A stretch of 41,767 nucleotides of DNA from MGNI01 sp964353875 (GTDB lineage: Bacteria; Chloroflexota; Anaerolineae; Anaerolineales; E44-bin32), in NCBI GenBank assembly GCA_964353875.1, contig CAYGXU010000015.1, positions 1 through 41,767 on the forward strand. Reading direction: 5' to 3'. Every line of letters starts with the position of its first letter. The stretch's first letter is position 1. Position numbers and translations under genes: made by a program. The notes beneath the pieces were generated by a model that was given only the letters and a program-made list of their open reading frames with translations, was not told the origin of the DNA and made no database searches. Shown here one piece after another: positions 8,662 to 18,031 of the stretch.

Positions 8662-10254
8662 CTAGTCATTTGATATACGCTGATAGAGTCGATAATCTCC
8701 CTTCTCAAAACAGAGCTGTATATTTAAGAATGTATCCAAATCCATGCTCCCAAAAGAAGCTTCTGCAGGTCCGAAAAAAACATAGTCCACATGCTGACTT
8801 CTCAGGAAAGCATCTCGATCCTCCTGATCCAACTGTCCAGCATAGAAAGCTTCTACCTGGGGCTCTAATTCTGCCAGAGATGCAGTCTCAGGTCCGTGTC
8901 CAATAACCACCTTGACATGAGCCCATGCAGGAATAGCATTCCCTGTCTCGTAAGAAGAAAGGATTACGGAGTCAGCCTTTATTTCTTTTTGCAGGTAATT
9001 AAAGACCGCCACCTCATCTGCAGGTCGGAAGATTGGCGACATGGGCTTCATGGCGTATCCCATTCCGCCGATAAGGATCATGAGCGTTGTTGGAAGAGAT
9101 AGAGTAAGAATCAACACACCCCAAAATAATCCATGCGAGGTTTTCTTGCCTAACGGTGTGCTTGTCCCCAACGCTGCCATGATAGCCCAGGCGGTCCAAA
9201 TCCCCTCCGGAAGCCGACGCTGTAAGTTGTGCGGTGCATACGCCAGGAAGGGTAACGCAACTAACCATGATAGCAGCAACATGCCGCTCCAGCGACGCTT
9301 TTGCATCAAACACCTGATGCCCAAAATGGCGGGGATGAGAACCACACCAAATGCAATAAGCAAGTGGATCGGATGTGGAGAACGAATCACATTTTGCTCT
9401 GTCCATTTTTTCAGAAAGGGGTCCGAGGAAAAACAATAGATATAGTAAAGTGTGAACGGCAAAGGAATGATGCCTGCTTTAATTGCAGACCATATCGATT
9501 TGCGCACGATTAGCCGCGATTTTCTCACCAATGCTCTCACCCAAATACCAACCTGATGGACAGCCAGAATCGCATAGGCGCTGACAATAGATAAAGGATG
9601 GATCAAACTTAACAATAGAAAATAAATCCCCGCTACCCAGGCTCGATTGGGCGATTTGGGTGATAAAAGATATTCGCATAAACCAAGGAGTAAAAGGGCG
9701 CGTGCAAGGATGAGATGGGGTTGCCCAAAAAAAGAGAGAAATCCAAACCATTCTGGGGAAAACCAATCGATGGGCAGGCTTCCAAAGATGCTCGTTTGTC
9801 CCAGGGCAGCCGGAATCCACCCCAATCCTCCGCCCAATGTGACCAATATTGTCGTCCAACGTCGCCAAAGTTTTTCCTTTATAAAGAGCGTGACAAATCG
9901 ATAAACCGCATATACTGCCAGTGGCGTCATACTGATCCGAAATAAGTGATAAAGCGCGACCAATTGCTCATGGATCGCAGCACCCCCTGCGAGTTTCCCT
10001 AAAAGGAGGTAAGGGAGAAAAGCCAATACGCCTGATTGAGGCATGGTCGAATAGGGCGTTCGAAAAAGCCACGCGCCCTCTGATCCCAACATCATCTTGG
10101 CGATATAGGAATTCCCGTCCTCAACACCATAAACAAAACCTGTAAATCGCCATTCATCTGTCTCCGATGAAAATCCGAGCAAATACGGCACCGATGTGAA
10201 TAGCGCTAACACAGCCGAATAAAGCAGGATCCAGCGAATTTCTTGTTTGCTCAT
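8662..10254 (-). CDS. Uncharacterised GT-C-like membrane protein (paralogue A')
   Basis: About 530 aa with 11-12 hydrophobic segments and a small soluble C-terminal domain (residues about 410-530) ending YVFFGPAEASFGSMDLD. I do not recognise a named family. It is clearly paralogous to the protein at 12406-13980: both share an N-terminal DGNSYIAKMMLGSEGAWLF / DGFSYLAKMRQGSEGDWLF block, an APHNLQRRLPEG / PFGLQRRLSMAL block and a C-terminal YVFFGPAE / YIFYGPEEKS block. The start is set at the ATG one base after the YfhO stop (TGAAATG); an upstream TTG at 10296 would overlap that gene. Topology suggests a lipid-sugar-using GT-C enzyme, but this is inference. Confidence 0.8.
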   Translation of the reverse strand: MSKQEIRWILLYSAVLALFTSVPYLLGFSSETDEWRFTGFVYGVEDGNSYIAKMMLGSEGAWLFRTPYSTMPQSGVLAFLPYLLLGKLAGGAAIHEQLVALYHLFRISMTPLAVYAVYRFVTLFIKEKLWRRWTTILVTLGGGLGWIPAALGQTSIFGSLPIDWFSPEWFGFLSFFGQPHLILARALLLLGLCEYLLSPKSPNRAWVAGIYFLLLSLIHPLSIVSAYAILAVHQVGIWVRALVRKSRLIVRKSIWSAIKAGIIPLPFTLYYIYCFSSDPFLKKWTEQNVIRSPHPIHLLIAFGVVLIPAILGIRCLMQKRRWSGMLLLSWLVALPFLAYAPHNLQRRLPEGIWTAWAIMAALGTSTPLGKKTSHGLFWGVLILTLSLPTTLMILIGGMGYAMKPMSPIFRPADEVAVFNYLQKEIKADSVILSSYETGNAIPAWAHVKVVIGHGPETASLAELEPQVEAFYAGQLDQEDRDAFLRSQHVDYVFFGPAEASFGSMDLDTFLNIQLCFEKGDYRLYQRISND

Positions 10255-10255
10255 T

Positions 10256-12409
10256 TCAGTGACGCCACCAAAGAAAAAGGAAGCTAAAGAACGCAATTAT
10301 TGTAAGTGCAGCCCCCACGATAACCGACCAAGGTCTGAAATACAAATCGACGAGATGTTCACCTTGTCCTAATGAAATACTACGTAGAAGCTCATAAGAA
10401 AGCTCAATGAGGACCTGCTTGCCATCGATCGTTGCTACCCATCCAGGATAAACGACTTCACTAAGGACAAGCATCCCCTCTCCTTGGACAACCACCTGGA
10501 TATGGTTAGGGCTCCAAGACAAGGATTGAACTTGTTCCCATTTCTTTCCCGTAGAATCACGCTCGACCCAGGCTCTTGGACGAATATCTCGATTCTCATA
10601 GACATAAGCTCCATCAACCTGTTTGAGAAAAATTAGCCCGTCCGCCTCTAGCGGAAATTCAGATACGACAAAACCAATATTTAATAAACCGAGTGCTTGT
10701 GTATCGATTTCATAATCCTGGGCTGCGGAGGGATCACCCAGTGGAAAAGGTGGAAGCGTAACCGAATAATCCTCCACAGGAAAGCCAATAGCGCGAGCCA
10801 TATACTCCCAATATGTACGCAATTGGAGTGGATTCACTCCCTCCGCTAACTGCAGTCCATTTGCGGCAGCAATATGCTGTGGGAGGCTATAAGAAGGCGA
10901 GAAAACACGGTACTTTCCCGCTTCGGGTTCGAATTGTGCCGCGACAACTCCCTTTTCAGAGAACACATTCTCTGAGGACCGGATTTCGATCAGCGTATGA
11001 TCGATCAGCATAAGATCAATAATGAGAATGACACCCCAGAGAATGGACTGGGTCAAACGGTTTTGCACTTTCCAGCGAACCACAAAGATCAACAACAATA
11101 GACTTATCGCGCCTAATCCCATGTGGATCCAGGGCTTGAATAAGGGAGTGGTATTCTGCGTAGTAATAACCCCGCCACCGATAGCAAAGATTAGCAGCAA
11201 ACTACAATACCCAACAACACCCAACCTGATACGTCGGTTTGCAGTGGAATGATCTCCCAATTTGTTCAACCGATCGAATCCCATCCCGGCCAGAACGGAG
11301 AATGCCAAAAAGGTGAGGAAGATGAAACGCGCCGGAACGCGGATCATCCTCAGTCCAGGAATGATTGATAACAACCAAGGATAGAAAGGAGTATGTTCAC
11401 CAAGAGCCAGCACTAAACCAACGCAGCTCACGCCAATCCAATACACCCAACGCTTACTCTGGAGAAGGGCGGCAAGCAATACCAGGCCTATCCCGATTAT
11501 GCTCAATGAAGTCATCGTCTCTGGATTTCCTGCATAGCCCGGCACGACCAATCCAATTAAATCGCTAAAATTCAAAGAGCGATCGGTGAGTTCTTGAGAA
11601 GAAAGGTCAAGTCTGGTGCTTCGGAGCGTATATTCCATCAGTGGAATTGCTTGTCCAGCGATGATGCCTAGAAGGAATAATCCGAAGGCGATCACTGCAA
11701 GACACGGTCTGGAAAAATGCACTTGTCGATATATTTTCTTACGGACAAATATGATACCGCCATGTACGATTACTAATCCCCCAAGTGGCAGAGACCAGCG
11801 AGGATCAGCCAGAAAAGCCAACCCCAGGATTATTCCTGATAACGCGCTTGCTTTCATCGTCGTCCAAAAATTCGATGACAAAGATTCCACAGCCCGCCGC
11901 ATTGCCCACAATGCCCATGGCGACCAACAAACAGCGCTCACCAGCCCGATGTGCCCTAATGCCAGATGTCCGATCAACTTGGGCATCCCCGAGAAGAGGA
12001 TGCCAGCGATGATTGCACCCCCACGGTCCACGCCCTCCGTGCGAGCCAAATAATACATCCCCAGCCCCCCCCATCCTAAATGCAGCCAGAATATTAGATT
12101 CAGCCCGATGCTGATGGGTAAAATCAGTGTCAGCCAATTTGGCGGATACCATATCCCAAATAAGGGATCCGCAGCCAGAGGCGCCCCAGAGAGGATTTGG
12201 GGATTCCATAATGGAAAGCTTCCCCATTCCTGCCATGCAGCACGTATAAAAAAAGCATTCGGCCAATGAGAAATCAGCAAGTCGGTATATTTTGCATTGG
12301 GATGAAATGGAACATCACCCAAATGAAAGCTTAAGGGTCCAATCCAGATGGCTGAAATCCCGAAGAAAAGCAAATATTCAAGAATGGGATAAATCCTACG
12401 CCAATTCAC
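10256..12409 (-). CDS. YfhO-like membrane protein (first copy)
   Basis: 717 aa, the same plan as the protein at 6089-8371: many membrane helices, an extracytoplasmic C-terminal domain and a last helix. Shared blocks include WGSFPLWNPQILSGAPLAA near the N terminus, IPGLRMIRVPARFIFL mid-protein, and LSEVVYPGWVATIDGK with GQGEHLVDLYFRPW near the end. The start is GTG, overlapping the preceding stop as GTGA, so translation is coupled to the upstream gene. Role probably in transfer of a sugar from a lipid carrier to a surface polymer; acceptor unknown. More divergent from canonical YfhO than the other copy. Confidence 0.82.
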   Translation of the reverse strand: MNWRRIYPILEYLLFFGISAIWIGPLSFHLGDVPFHPNAKYTDLLISHWPNAFFIRAAWQEWGSFPLWNPQILSGAPLAADPLFGIWYPPNWLTLILPISIGLNLIFWLHLGWGGLGMYYLARTEGVDRGGAIIAGILFSGMPKLIGHLALGHIGLVSAVCWSPWALWAMRRAVESLSSNFWTTMKASALSGIILGLAFLADPRWSLPLGGLVIVHGGIIFVRKKIYRQVHFSRPCLAVIAFGLFLLGIIAGQAIPLMEYTLRSTRLDLSSQELTDRSLNFSDLIGLVVPGYAGNPETMTSLSIIGIGLVLLAALLQSKRWVYWIGVSCVGLVLALGEHTPFYPWLLSIIPGLRMIRVPARFIFLTFLAFSVLAGMGFDRLNKLGDHSTANRRIRLGVVGYCSLLLIFAIGGGVITTQNTTPLFKPWIHMGLGAISLLLLIFVVRWKVQNRLTQSILWGVILIIDLMLIDHTLIEIRSSENVFSEKGVVAAQFEPEAGKYRVFSPSYSLPQHIAAANGLQLAEGVNPLQLRTYWEYMARAIGFPVEDYSVTLPPFPLGDPSAAQDYEIDTQALGLLNIGFVVSEFPLEADGLIFLKQVDGAYVYENRDIRPRAWVERDSTGKKWEQVQSLSWSPNHIQVVVQGEGMLVLSEVVYPGWVATIDGKQVLIELSYELLRSISLGQGEHLVDLYFRPWSVIVGAALTIIAFFSFLFLWWRH

Positions 12410-13980
12410 TGTTCAGCAATCTCATAAATTGTATAGTCACCCGAATGGAATATTTTCGTTACATCCACTAACCAGTCAGGTTCTCCAAGCGACTTCTCCT
12501 CTGGGCCATAAAAGATATAACGTACGCCCAATGTTTTCATCTCTTTCAATACACCCTCGGCTGAGGACATTGAAGAGTATAGTTGTTCAATGAGTTCCTC
12601 TTTTTGCTCAGCATAGGGAGTCTCAAAAGGATGTCCATAGAGCACTCGAAGATCCACATAGGCGGGTATCCGATTTCCAGCTCGCGCTCCTGCCAGGATT
12701 AACTCACCTTTGGCTGCATTCTGTGAAAGCCAATGATACGCCTCTACCTCCTCCCTCTGCAGCACCACCGCTGGATCTCGTTTAGCTACTCCCATCAGGC
12801 CTGAACTAACTACGATTATGTTCGATGGTATTGAGAGGATCAATATCGCCATACAGAGGTACCGAAACCGCCTTTGTTGGGAGGCAGGCATCTCAAGACC
12901 ACTAATCACCAAATAGACCATAGGAAAGAATAATGCCATGCTCAAACGTCTTTGAAGTCCAAATGGAACATACAACAGGGCGAAACCAAGCACAAACCAG
13001 GTGATCATTAACCTCCTATCCGAATCGCCTGTTCTCATTGTCCGAAAAATCCCAATTACAGCAAACAAGAGAATTACGCCAAAACCAAGGAGGAATTCTG
13101 GCAATGGGGGTGAAGGCGTTTGGTTTTGAGCCATCCAAATGGCTATCTGAGGATGAGAACGCGCAATCCAATAATCATATATCAACCAGGGTGCAGCCCC
13201 TGCAAGCATTGATAAAAAAGTGCGGATTCGCCTCCACTCTTCCCCTCGTCTGGGAAATATGCCAGTTTCACGCCGAGAAAGGAATATTTCCCACAACAGC
13301 CATGCAAAGATCACCACACCCAATGTGATCAATGCAAATGGCTGGATGGCTGCCAATACAAATCCATTGATGAATGTCAATCCAAGCTGCCACCATGCTG
13401 AGCGCATCTTCTCAATGTGAAGGACAACCAAAGTAAGAGTCAAAGCCGTCGCCAAAGGGAAATGCGCGTTGGCATAGGCTGATAAGAACGGGATGGACTC
13501 TGGAATCAATAAGTCTGTGGCCAGAATACCAGAAGACATACCAAGCCAACCCAAACCTGACCCGAATAAAATAAAACTAAAAGCTGCTTTACGGGATGGT
13601 ATTGCATGGATGACTTTGGCTAAGAAGAGATAGGCAACGATGAACATAACAGTCGAGAAAATGACCCTTGCGAGATGATAAACCTGAATTGGTTGGAGAT
13701 GAGTCCACTCGACCAAGTGTCCCAAAAATAGATAATAAACAAATACCAGGGTACCTTCACCAGGCTCTTCTGCGTATGGTAAGCGAAAAAGCCAATCCCC
13801 TTCTGAACCTTGCCTCATCTTCGCCAGGTAACTGAAACCGTCGATGGGATTCATTAAGAAACCGCTGAAAATTGTCGTTGGCTGCGCAATTCGGTCAGCA
13901 AGGATATATGGGACAAGAGTCAGAAGGGAAATCGCCAGGCTTATGGAAACTACGATGATCACTTCTCGTTTAGAAACCAT
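12406..13980 (-). CDS. Uncharacterised GT-C-like membrane protein (paralogue A)
   Basis: 524 aa, around 11 membrane helices and a short soluble C-terminal domain with VRYIFYGPEEKSLGEPDW. Same family as the protein at 8662-10254 (see there for shared blocks); no named family recognised. It opens the five-gene membrane cluster and is coupled by a four-base overlap to the following YfhO-like gene. The ATG has no Shine-Dalgarno sequence; a TAGAAT box sits seven bases upstream, so the message may be leaderless. Function unknown; GT-C-type membrane transferase is a reasonable guess from size and context. Confidence 0.8.
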   Translation of the reverse strand: MVSKREVIIVVSISLAISLLTLVPYILADRIAQPTTIFSGFLMNPIDGFSYLAKMRQGSEGDWLFRLPYAEEPGEGTLVFVYYLFLGHLVEWTHLQPIQVYHLARVIFSTVMFIVAYLFLAKVIHAIPSRKAAFSFILFGSGLGWLGMSSGILATDLLIPESIPFLSAYANAHFPLATALTLTLVVLHIEKMRSAWWQLGLTFINGFVLAAIQPFALITLGVVIFAWLLWEIFLSRRETGIFPRRGEEWRRIRTFLSMLAGAAPWLIYDYWIARSHPQIAIWMAQNQTPSPPLPEFLLGFGVILLFAVIGIFRTMRTGDSDRRLMITWFVLGFALLYVPFGLQRRLSMALFFPMVYLVISGLEMPASQQRRFRYLCMAILILSIPSNIIVVSSGLMGVAKRDPAVVLQREEVEAYHWLSQNAAKGELILAGARAGNRIPAYVDLRVLYGHPFETPYAEQKEELIEQLYSSMSSAEGVLKEMKTLGVRYIFYGPEEKSLGEPDWLVDVTKIFHSGDYTIYEIAEQ

Positions 13981-14310
13981 AAGAGAGATTCTACGCTGTC
14001 CTCACTCGATACGCCACTCATTAAAAGATAGCCTCTTCTCATACGAATGTGCTTCTGCTGGCTTCTAGGAAAAACAATCCCCCCTAAAAAATAACTCGTT
14101 ATTCTATCAAGATTTGCATCTCCCTTTCGAAGGATTCAAAGAAATATATCTGAGTTCTTGTCCAAAGGTCGAGCGTGTGCATTCCATAGAATATTGAACC
14201 TTGGACGCGCGCGGTGAGAGTTGTGGTGGTGTACCCAACCTCAACACCAAAGGGGTTATGCAACATCAGATGGAATACACCCAGGTCGACCAAACAACTT
14301 GCTTAGTTAG
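13981..14310. other. Divergent intergenic region
   Basis: 330 bases between the start of the minus-strand membrane cluster and the start of the plus-strand zinc-ribbon gene, so it should contain two divergent promoters. Only the proximal elements at each end are visible (separate entries). A minus-strand frame of 64 codons beginning with TTG (14099-14293) has no ribosome site and no recognisable domain; I do not call it a gene. Confidence 0.5.
13988..13993 (-). promoter_or_regulatory. Candidate -10 box for the membrane cluster
   Basis: TAGAAT on the minus strand, seven bases before the ATG at 13980. No good -35 hexamer is present at 16-18 bases. With no Shine-Dalgarno sequence before this ATG the arrangement fits a leaderless or nearly leaderless transcript, but a single hexamer is weak evidence. 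Confidence 0.3.
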
Positions 14311-14328
14311 GTGAACAGCATCTATAAT
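14299..14328 (+). promoter_or_regulatory. Promoter with leaderless-type start
   Basis: TTGCTT (14299-14304), 18-base spacer, consensus TATAAT (14323-14328). The predicted transcription start falls at about 14335, exactly on the A of the ATG of the zinc-ribbon gene. There is no Shine-Dalgarno sequence. The promoter also rules against the upstream in-frame GTG at 14311, which would lie inside the promoter spacer. Confidence 0.6.
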
Positions 14329-14334
14329 CCAGTT

Positions 14335-15036
14335 ATGAGCCGCGCGCATAGTCTCTATCGCTTACAGAAGATTGATCTTTCACTTGATCAAAATCAAGGA
14401 CAGATGGAGGAGATTCTCGCCATCCTTGGCGATGATGAGGATGTCCGACGAGCAACCCAAATGCTGGCTGAAATTGAGATCGTTCTTAAAGAAAAGCGAC
14501 AAGCTGTGAAAACCTCCGAGTACGCGGTGGAAACCCAACGCGATAAAATCAATCAGACAGAGAGAACCCTTTACGGTGGTTCGGTTTCCAATCCAAAGGA
14601 GTTGCAGGATCTCCAGAAAGAAGCGGAATCTCTAAAACGCTACCTATCCGTTTTAGAAGATCATCTCCTTAATGCAATGGTGGATCTTGAACAGGTTGAA
14701 CACGAATATAAAGCGAGTGATGATACTCTACATCAGATGAAACAACGACGTGAAGCAGAGCACAAGGATCTGCATAAAGAAAAGGAGCGTTTGTCAGCAG
14801 AGATCGAACGAATACAGGGCGATCGAGAAGCTGCTCTCGCTAGTGTAGGGGCAGAGGATCTCGCTCTCTATCAAAGGCTTAGAGAGAGGCTGAATGGCAT
14901 TGCAGTTGCTCTAATGGAGAGTGGCAATTGTACTATTTGCGGCCTCTCTATCCATGCCTCACTTCAGCAAACGATTAAAAGCGGCAAAGACTTGGTGCAA
15001 TGTAGTCAATGTAAACGTTTATTGTACGCGGGTTAA
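14335..15036 (+). CDS. Coiled-coil zinc-ribbon protein (DUF164 / C4-type)
   Basis: About 233 aa. Residues about 10-180 are a long charged helical hairpin; the C terminus carries a C4 zinc ribbon, CTICG then CSQCKR, about 27 residues apart. This is the layout of the DUF164 / 'C4-type zinc ribbon domain' family, possibly nucleic-acid binding, role not settled. ATG at 14335 is chosen over the GTG at 14311 because of the TATAAT box six bases upstream and the family-typical start (SRAHSLYRLQKID). The next gene starts six bases after the stop, so the two form a unit. Confidence 0.85.
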   Translation: MSRAHSLYRLQKIDLSLDQNQGQMEEILAILGDDEDVRRATQMLAEIEIVLKEKRQAVKTSEYAVETQRDKINQTERTLYGGSVSNPKELQDLQKEAESLKRYLSVLEDHLLNAMVDLEQVEHEYKASDDTLHQMKQRREAEHKDLHKEKERLSAEIERIQGDREAALASVGAEDLALYQRLRERLNGIAVALMESGNCTICGLSIHASLQQTIKSGKDLVQCSQCKRLLYAG

Positions 15037-15042
15037 ATTTCG

Positions 15043-17472
15043 ATGCCATTTGGACTATTTGGTGCACGTTTTGATCAAGCAGAATTTCTCTTCGGCCTGT
15101 TTCTAGGTCTTCTCATTTATTGGTTGATCCATAGAACGAGACCGGTTCTTATATCAATTTTTAAGTGGGTTCGCGAACGTATAAAAACCTTCCTGGAAAC
15201 ATTTTCTCCTTCCTCTGAAGAACCCTACCATGTTGAACTTCAACATCGTCTCGATAATTATCATCTTGCCAATCCACTCTTTCCTCTTCGTTCGATCTTG
15301 ATCCCTCCTGCAATGCTGATCCCACCTCAAGAAACGAATCCACTTGAGGATGAACCGCATGATGATCAACTCCAGAAAATCATCCCTGCCCTTCCTGATT
15401 GGAATGTGCTGGAGGCGATCTACAATACCCCAACTATGCCAATTACATATCTACTTCAATCGGAAGCGAATGTTCTTATTACCGGCGAGTTGGGTGCAGG
15501 AAAAACCACTGCTCTGGCTTATCTCGCTTTCACATGCCTTTCAGGGAAAATACAAACAAGGTCAAAACGGCTGCCCATCTTTTTACATGTCAACGAATTA
15601 GAAATCGGCTCAAAGTCCAAGGAAGATCCCCTCTCCCCCATCATCGAGGCTGTTCGGAATTCGAGTTCCGCCTCACTTGCACGATCCATTTCGCGTTTCC
15701 TTCGTCGTCATCTGCGACAAGGCGAAGTACTCCTTCTATTAGATGGTTTGGATGAGCTGCCCTCGAATGAAATCCGCTCCATTGCGGATTGGCTAAAACA
15801 AATTCATACAGAATATCCACAACATCAAATCATCGTAGCTGGTCCACCGCGGGGTTACGACGGGATCCTTAAGGCGGGGCTTTTCCCCATTTCCATTGCG
15901 CCATGGAACGAGCAGGATTTAGAGAGATATCTGGAAAAATGGACGAATGCATGGCAGGCGCATGTTCAACCTTCCCTTGCCAAAGATCGCATGGGCGAAA
16001 TCGACCCTCTTCTGCTCAATGCCTGGTTAAGAGTTTCCAAGACCACATTTCAACCTCTCGAGGTGACTTTAAGAACCTGGTCATTCTATGTAGGCGACAC
16101 AAAAGGCCCCACCATTTCCAACTGCTTTCAAGCATACATTCGCAGGATCCTATCCCCAAATGAACAACATGCAGCACAGGCGATTGCATTACTGTGGGTG
16201 CGCAGCAGACGATCTGTATTATCAGAAGCCTCGCTTGAGCGCCGCATTCCCTTGCAAGATCTGCTGGCTGCGAATGTGCTTCAAAAGCGGGGAAAGGGTC
16301 AGATCAATTTCTCGTATCCAGGTGTGGGGGGATTCCTGGCAGCCAATGCGCTCTCGCTTGAGAAGCCAATCAGACTTAATTTTCAGCCAAGCGAAGATTG
16401 GGAACCTGCAAGAGCTGCAATCCGCTTCTTTTCTGCCATCACTGATGCAAGCGGTTTCGCCAAGCGTTGCCTGACGAGCACCGATGATCCTCTCGCAACA
16501 GGATTATTCGTGGGCGCTTCATGGCTGCGCGATCTTGCCCCAACCACTCCATGGCGAAATCAAATCCTGGCCGGCCTGGGTCGAATCTTACAAGACGAAA
16601 AAAAGCCATATGGCTTACGGCTACGAGTACTTCATGCTTTGATCCACGCAGATGAAAAATCAGCCGCAGCCCTATTCCGTAGAATACTGGGAAGCGAAAC
16701 ACCTCAAAGTCAAATTTTGGGCATCTTGGGATTGGGTGGATTGAAGTTGGACGATGCGGTGGATGAATTAATAATAAAAATCCAGTCATCTGATCAGCCT
16801 ACAATCCGATATGCAGCTTCCCTTGCGCTGGCAGCCATTGGCACTGTTAAAGCTTTGAGCTTTCTTGGTCAACTTCTACTCAATGGGGATGAGGCCAATC
16901 AAATTTTCGCAGCCGAAGCGCTTGGAATGCATCCAGTCGAGGGCTTTCCCATGCTTCGCGATGCTTTGGAGATGGATAGCGTACGCGTTCGACGAGCGGC
17001 AGTCTATGGATTAGGACGAACCCAAAAGAGCGAAACGATTGTGCTTCTTCAGAAAATTCAAGTAGAGGATAATCAAGCCATCGTTCGCAATGCTGCAAGC
17101 GAAGTTCTTGAAGCGAAGCTTACTCCAAAGTGGAAGCTCACGCCTCCCGCGGAGGAAATTTCCTCCCTACCATGGCTGATTGCTTTTGCAGCCGAATCGG
17201 GGTTGGGCGTCACTCCCGGCAAAGGCGCGTTAGAAATGCTCAGGCGGGTTCTTTTTGGAGGGAAAATTGAGCAGAAGATAGCTGCGATGGAAGCCATCGC
17301 CTGGTATGGCGGACCGGATCTTATCCTTGAAGTTACTCAGGCATTATCTGATGAGGAACCGAGTCTGCGTCACAGCGCTTTTGAAACCTTATGGCGACTG
17401 CAGGCTGCAGGAGTTACAGCTTCCCCTTCGAAAGAACCTGCTGAAAATATGCAAGGCGCGCCTGCTGGATGA
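15043..17472 (+). CDS. Membrane-anchored NACHT NTPase with HEAT repeats
   Basis: 809 aa. One membrane helix at about residues 13-30, a linker rich in Pro, then a STAND/NACHT NTPase: Walker A GELGAGKTT (148-156), Walker B LLLLDGLDELPS (230-241), with the extra acidic residues after the Walker B aspartate that mark NACHT proteins, and a sensor-like VAGPPRGYDG. From about residue 515 to the end are HEAT-like repeats (IRYAASLALAAIG, VRRAAVYGLGRT, VRNAASEVLEAK, LRHSAFETLWRL). STAND proteins switch by ATP-driven oligomerisation on ligand binding. No effector domain precedes the NTPase; the membrane helix occupies that place. No Shine-Dalgarno sequence; probably coupled to the zinc-ribbon gene. Ligand unknown. 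Confidence 0.85.
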   Translation: MPFGLFGARFDQAEFLFGLFLGLLIYWLIHRTRPVLISIFKWVRERIKTFLETFSPSSEEPYHVELQHRLDNYHLANPLFPLRSILIPPAMLIPPQETNPLEDEPHDDQLQKIIPALPDWNVLEAIYNTPTMPITYLLQSEANVLITGELGAGKTTALAYLAFTCLSGKIQTRSKRLPIFLHVNELEIGSKSKEDPLSPIIEAVRNSSSASLARSISRFLRRHLRQGEVLLLLDGLDELPSNEIRSIADWLKQIHTEYPQHQIIVAGPPRGYDGILKAGLFPISIAPWNEQDLERYLEKWTNAWQAHVQPSLAKDRMGEIDPLLLNAWLRVSKTTFQPLEVTLRTWSFYVGDTKGPTISNCFQAYIRRILSPNEQHAAQAIALLWVRSRRSVLSEASLERRIPLQDLLAANVLQKRGKGQINFSYPGVGGFLAANALSLEKPIRLNFQPSEDWEPARAAIRFFSAITDASGFAKRCLTSTDDPLATGLFVGASWLRDLAPTTPWRNQILAGLGRILQDEKKPYGLRLRVLHALIHADEKSAAALFRRILGSETPQSQILGILGLGGLKLDDAVDELIIKIQSSDQPTIRYAASLALAAIGTVKALSFLGQLLLNGDEANQIFAAEALGMHPVEGFPMLRDALEMDSVRVRRAAVYGLGRTQKSETIVLLQKIQVEDNQAIVRNAASEVLEAKLTPKWKLTPPAEEISSLPWLIAFAAESGLGVTPGKGALEMLRRVLFGGKIEQKIAAMEAIAWYGGPDLILEVTQALSDEEPSLRHSAFETLWRLQAAGVTASPSKEPAENMQGAPAG

Positions 17473-17623
17473 TCAACCTCAACTTGATAGCCTTTGTAAG
17501 GCATTCAGAAATTCAAGATAATCTCCTATTTCCATCCCCATGCTTTTCGTATTCTGTTTTAAAGAATAACAATCAGAGATGCATGACTCTCTTATTGAAG
17601 CATCCATTGTCGCCTGAGCAATA

Positions 17624-17654
17624 GAAATAAAAAGCCTGATTGAATTCAATCAGG
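17624..17654 (-). terminator. Intrinsic terminator of the pgeF-yggSTU operon
   Basis: A perfect 20-base palindrome (CCTGATTGAATTCAATCAGG, 17635-17654) read on the minus strand is followed by C and then TTTTTATTTC. It lies 56 bases after the yggU stop. On the plus strand there is no T-tract, so it would be weak for the convergent NACHT gene. Confidence 0.75.
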
Positions 17655-17710
17655 TTGGAAATATTTACGGATTCAACTCTAAGCTGGGAAAATACCCTGA
17701 AAAATATCGC

Positions 17711-18019
17711 TTACAACTCCATCACCTCCAGGATTTTTTTCTGCACCTGTTCAGCGGACATATCCATGATGCATACGATCTTGTCAAGACCAGTTTCGCC
17801 AGCAACAATCTCGATCCTATTCTTGTGAACCCCCAGCACATCTGCCAAAAACTTAATGAGGGCTTTATTCGCCTTACCCTCGACCGGTGGCACGGAGACA
17901 CGGATCCGTAATGTGCCGTCCGCCATGATCCCTGAGAACTCCGTCCTGCGCGCGCGAGGGGTTACCCGAATTGTTATTGCCGCACCTTGTTTTCCATCAT
18001 GCAGTTTAAATCTACGCAT
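17711..18019 (-). CDS. yggU: DUF167 / YggU family protein
   Basis: 102 aa. Matches the small DUF167 fold: ITIRVTPRARRTEFSG, then LRIRVSVPPVEGKANKALI and a C-terminal IEIVAGETGLDKIV. The family is conserved but has no agreed biochemical role. ATG with AGGAGA at about five bases. It is last in a yggS-yggT-yggU order also known from proteobacteria, 12 bases after yggT. Confidence 0.9.
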   Translation of the reverse strand: MRRFKLHDGKQGAAITIRVTPRARRTEFSGIMADGTLRIRVSVPPVEGKANKALIKFLADVLGVHKNRIEIVAGETGLDKIVCIMDMSAEQVQKKILEVMEL

Positions 18020-18031
18020 GTGTTCTCCTGA

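Noticed and set aside
14099..14293. Minus-strand 64-codon frame beginning with TTG
   Set aside because: No ribosome site and no recognised domain; lies in a divergent promoter region.
15043..17472. NACHT protein as part of an anti-phage defence island
   Set aside because: No nuclease, reverse transcriptase, toxin or other defence genes nearby; the neighbours are housekeeping genes.
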